64,000 bases of DNA from Acanthopleura granulata (Eukaryota > Mollusca > Polyplacophora > Chitonida > Chitonidae), in contig JABBOT010000080.1 in assembly GCA_016165875.1 (NCBI GenBank), positions 43,683,772-43,747,771 on the forward strand, given 5' to 3'. Positions 59,901 through 64,000 of this stretch are shown here, one piece after another. The notes beneath the pieces are model-generated. The model worked only from the letters and a program-made list of their open reading frames with translations, did not search any database and was not told the origin of the DNA. Each line of letters starts with the position of its first letter. The stretch's first letter is position 1. A program made the translations under genes and the position numbers.

Positions 59901-62900
59901 GTAAAAATATCAACTTCACTTTTTCAAAATCACAACTTTTTGTGTCATAAACAACTACGCCAAGCAACTTACGTTTCTTACATTGTACATCAAATTTTCT
60001 TTGAAGGAGATCATGCACTTTCATGTTATCTCCCGTCAGGGTTCACTGTGGTCAAGGCTTTCAAGACAAAGTTATCTGTGAGTCTCACGACTGAGATATC
60101 ACTTTCTCTGGACACAAAGTTAGATATACTGGGAGCACAAAGTGCTTCTTGATGGATAGCTGTCATCCTACATTCACTTGTGGACAAGGCCAAGGTAGAG
60201 CACAAAGGGAGATCAACAGAGTGGCAGAAATGACTACTTTTAAACTTGTAATTGTATTCTTGTGAATGTTAATGACAAAATCATCTGTGTACAAAATAAC
60301 CTTCTCATCAAACAGGTAAAGCTTACAGTAGACTACAGAGTTATTGAAATGCAGCCAAATGCTTGTATTTCAGACTAAGATGGGCTTCATGGAATATTTG
60401 GAGGCCATATTGGGCCAATCTATTCATGGCAGTGATTCGACACCAAAATTTTTTTCTCTACTTGTATATTTGCTTTCAGAACATTTTTTGGCAAAGTTTA
60501 TCTGTTGCATACGCATGAATCAAAGTGAGCTATTCATTCATCAGGCTGTAAACCTGTTTATGGATTCATCACAATATAGTGACGTCCCTCATACCAAATC
60601 AACCAACAAAGCATATCATGGGCTCAAAATATTTAGCTGCATTACAGGTACAAGCATATAATAAATTTAGTTTCAGCCATGATCTTTTTGGTAATGCTTA
60701 CTTCAGCTTTGTCAATGAAGTCAAAGTACCATATAGAATACGAGATCTGGGCAAGCTAATTACGCCTTACAATATCACAGCTGTTATTATCATGCTCCCC
60801 AAATTAAAGCAATGTCCTGCAATCATGTGTCCTTCAAGAATTCGTTGTGGTATGTGGATGTACGTGGATGTATGTGGATGTATGTGGATGTACATGTAAC
60901 AGCCAGAAACTTAAAAATGTAATGTAAGACCATCAGACCAGATTGGTTTTTCAACAAATGGACTTGGCCCATAAACAAACAAAAAAATATCAGTAAATGC
61001 AATGTTTAAGCTCAGGAAATCCTAAATTACCCTAGCCAATGAGAATACATCTTTCGGAGGATTAATCACGGAAACGCTGATTAGCTGTTTGGTATCTCTG
61101 TTTTGTTGTTTGTGTCTTTTTATTTTTAGGAACACAATGATGGACACATTCGTCCCACCAGCTGTGAGTCATCGTCCAATCAAATGACAGCTTACATCAC
61201 CGAGGTGTGCAGTAAGCAGATTTTGAACAATGCCTTGAATTCATGTCAGATATGGCTGACACTGCTATGCAAATATTCACCATCAGCAGAATGAACCAGA
61301 CGACAAGAAGCCAAGAAGGATAAAAAACAAAAATAACTGGCCCAGAAACCTGAAAATCAACTCAGCGATGTGTGACAATCAGCACAACTCTGTACCTTCA
61401 GGGGGAAATGGGGAGTTAATCAAGATGACCGGTAACAGACTGCTCGTGTAGGAAGCTATGCGCTCAAATTAGCCTACCGCTTGTCACAAACATTAGCTGA
61501 GCAATGCCTTTCAATCACAGTCCTGATACTAATAATACATCAAACGTGGGGGCAAAAGTGATACAAATACACTCTACATGTACTAAATCCATAAAATTCC
61601 ATCCATGGATTGTAAATGTACCCCAACATTCTAAAAGTTACGTGTCAGTTAATGAGTTACAATATAACTTATCAGAGTGCACAGAGTTTCTGTATAAATG
61701 CCTGTGGACTAACAGTAAAATGTTAAATTTTTATTAAATTTAGAGAAACTTAAAATTTGTTCATGTTAGTGTTAAATTATGAGTTTCATGTCTTTTGTGA
61801 GTGCAAATATTTAAATGCATCACAAAACATGTGGGGTACCTCTCACCTTTAATAAAAATAATCCCATTTCCTCACCTGTAATAGTAACAAACAATACTTC
61901 TGTAAAAAGAACATCTGAGCAATTTGGCCCTTTTTTAATTTTTTCCCTTACATGTAGGTCCCTTTGCTTGTGAGCAAATGTAAATTAATCCAATCTTCCT
62001 GCTGCATGTAACTAAATCAAGTTACTATGGTAACGCAGACACCAGGCACAGCAGTTGCATACAAACCTGGTGTTTATTTATTTATTTATACTTCCCGAGA
62101 TCTATATACATCTGATGATGAATCGCTAATCCTGGAGGACAGAAAAATCCTCAACAGGAACACATGCCTTTGATACTTACTGTAAACATGCATAATAACA
62201 TGACAGAGCTTGAGACAAAGCCTTCAAAGATAAACATGAAATCTACCGGATTTGTCAGGCGCACTTTCGTTCTGCGCAGTGTGACCAGAAGTCACTCTAA
62301 TTAGCTAGAAATCAGACACGTAGGCCATCAACCAGCTCATAACTACAACAAATATTAAACGGGACCGTTCATACCTGTACTACAGAAAAATACTATTAGA
62401 TTTCAATAAACAATCTAGATCTTTAAAATTATTAGTGACAATCCCAGTATCAAAACTCCAATTCCTCCAAGTTTTATGTCTTTTACTTCCAATATTAAAA
62501 GTGTTGTTTTTTCTTCATGCTTTTCTGTTCAGTTTTCTTTTTAATTTTCTTGATGAAGGCTTGATGTTTAACTCAGAGTAATAGACTGATATGATGGTGC
62601 TCTCCATGCTGTTTTCATGACAAATACCACAGCCCTGGTACCTGAAGAATGTCCTAACTTAAAGTCACAGCTCAGCCTATGCCAAATGGAATTCAAGCCT
62701 TGACGTAAATGTTCTGAATTGGCTGTCAATGTAACATGTAGAGACATAGGGACAGGACACTGTTTTAACGATATATGTTTTAATTATGACAAGTATGAGT
62801 GTGAAGATCAATGTGAAGTATTTCCAGACCATTGTGTTGTGGTCGGAGTAAGTTTATTGATCATTTCAAGCTATTAATTTACATATATAGGTAAGTTTCA

Positions 62901-64000
62901 ATGACAACTCTAGCAGCTTACTACAGTCTCAGATGACAAGAGTAATCCGCGCATGGAACAATTATGTCATACCCTAGACATTATGGCTGCGTTTCATGCT
63001 AGCTGATGGAAGACGGTCCAATGTCAATTTCCACTTACATAGGAGCTGTTAGAAAACTACTTCACCAAAATAAACATAACATTACATATAACACACACCT
63101 AATTTCAATTTACTTAAGAAAATATCAATGTTTGCTCATTCCTGATATCATGGCCTACTTCTAGACCAAAATAAACATATCCAAGACAATGAACCAAACA
63201 AAGTTCAATTTTCCAGACCTACTATTTTTCAATTTTCCTTTTGTAAACTAGCTATGAACATTAAATTATATAATTCTTTTTTTTAAAATGCACAATTCAA
63301 CCAAGAGGGCATTTATAGTCAAATTTTCCTTCATTTTCCTTGATCATGTATGAAAAACGATGCTGGACAACAATACACGTACAAGATTGAATGCTTCCAT
63401 CAACACACTCAATGACGCACTCAATCGCTTACCGTTTACATACCTGAGACAAATAGAGCATAATTAACAATTTTCAAGATAGGTACAAGTAGAATGATGT
63501 GATGTTCTGAAGTCTATTTTAGACACACGCCCTCCAACAAACAGTATACAACAACTGAGAGTAATTCATGTTATGTGAATTGATTTAACTGCTCCCAAAA
63601 GGCAACAAATGGGTTAATATGTTTAGGCTACCCTTTGAACTGGCTGATAAATTAAAATATCCTTTAGGTGAAACAGATAAATAATTTTTTTGGGGGGGGG
63701 AGCATTTGCCAAGTTTGGATAGTTGTGTCTAAATACACCAGCAAAGCCAAACTGTCACAAAATTACACAATTACACAAATGCCGGAGAGCTCACCTGAAG
63801 CCACACATGAAGGTAAAATTTCAGTTCGACACATAAAGTACAAGTACTGGAATATTCACCATAACATGAAGACTATTACACAAAAGAGACGTTCAGGTCA
63901 TGAACTGCACATAAATACAGATGTAAATGTAGTACTACATGTATATTCATGTAGATTTGTAGATATACAGCAACCAGAGGATGAGGCATACAGCAACCAG
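56958..64000. other. probable intron/intergenic DNA, no recognised exon
   Basis: I looked on the minus strand for more zinc-finger exons and found none. Plus-strand frames at 59883-60152 and 60344-60899 have no recognised domain. A sequence-complex block at 61140-61290 carries an octamer and a Sox-like site. Poly(A)/(G) runs occur near 58680 and 63690. Confidence 0.5.
60849..60897. repeat. 10-bp GTATGTGGAT repeat
   Basis: About 4.5 units of GTATGTGGAT or GTACGTGGAT in tandem. Confidence 0.9.

Noticed and set aside
1..64000. CRISPR-like arrays
   Set aside because: The regular repeats are minisatellites without unique spacers, in a eukaryotic genome.
1..64000. Functional tRNA or rRNA genes
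   Set aside because: tRNA-like segments seen are SINE heads lacking complete cloverleaf structure; no rRNA sequence recognised.

Overview
This window looks like a piece of an animal genome, most likely a marine lophotrochozoan such as a mollusc or brachiopod. The evidence is the AT-rich, intron-rich, gene-poor DNA, the many TACATGTA-type motifs, a tRNA-derived SINE family present in at least seven copies, and a very high density of minisatellites. The species cannot be named from sequence alone. There is no sign of bacterial, viral or organellar content.

Only one gene is well supported. It lies on the minus strand and is a C2H2 zinc-finger transcription factor whose fingers resemble the rotund/squeeze/dati and ZNF362/ZNF384/lin-29 group. 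Its last two coding exons are 55588-55404 and 53833-53117. The last visible finger is split by the intron: the first exon supplies Cys, Cys and His, and the final His comes from the second codon of the last exon. Upstream exons were not found and probably lie beyond the right edge.

The most striking structure is in the 1,570-nt intron between these exons. About 1 kb of it is a 41-bp minisatellite whose unit is a copy of the exon-intron boundary itself: the last ~15 exonic bases, the AAG|GTAYGT splice donor and ~26 intronic bases. About 24 copies follow the true donor and most keep a usable-looking donor sequence. A SINE fills much of the rest.

Weaker gene candidates, all on the minus strand, are: a possible gene end at 43.3-42.65 kb (exon, 108-nt intron, short terminal exon with stop, polyadenylation signal); open segments after good 3' splice sites at 34.2-34.5 kb and 32.35-32.64 kb; a TATA promoter with apparently non-coding exons at 29.0 and 25.8 kb; and a CCAAT/TATA promoter at 52.3 kb. 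A CpG-containing, CRE-bearing region near 36 kb may be another promoter.

From left to right: a 163-bp tandem repeat (0.3-1.0 kb); mostly unannotated DNA with SINE pieces (1-14.5 kb); a 1.3-kb G-rich minisatellite (14.5-15.8); a 48-bp array (18.4-18.7); paired 38-bp arrays (20.9-21.3 and 21.9-22.4); a palindrome cluster (24.2-24.4); further arrays at 25.1-25.4 and 27.2-28.0; a TAGGCCTA-rich segment (35-38.5); a dense repeat block of SINEs, a MITE, 39-bp and 117-bp arrays (38.7-42.5); a 26-bp array (46.0-47.0); 22-bp and 46-bp arrays (48.1-49.0); the zinc-finger gene end (53.1-55.6); and unannotated DNA to the right edge. Most long open reading frames are by-products of these minisatellites.
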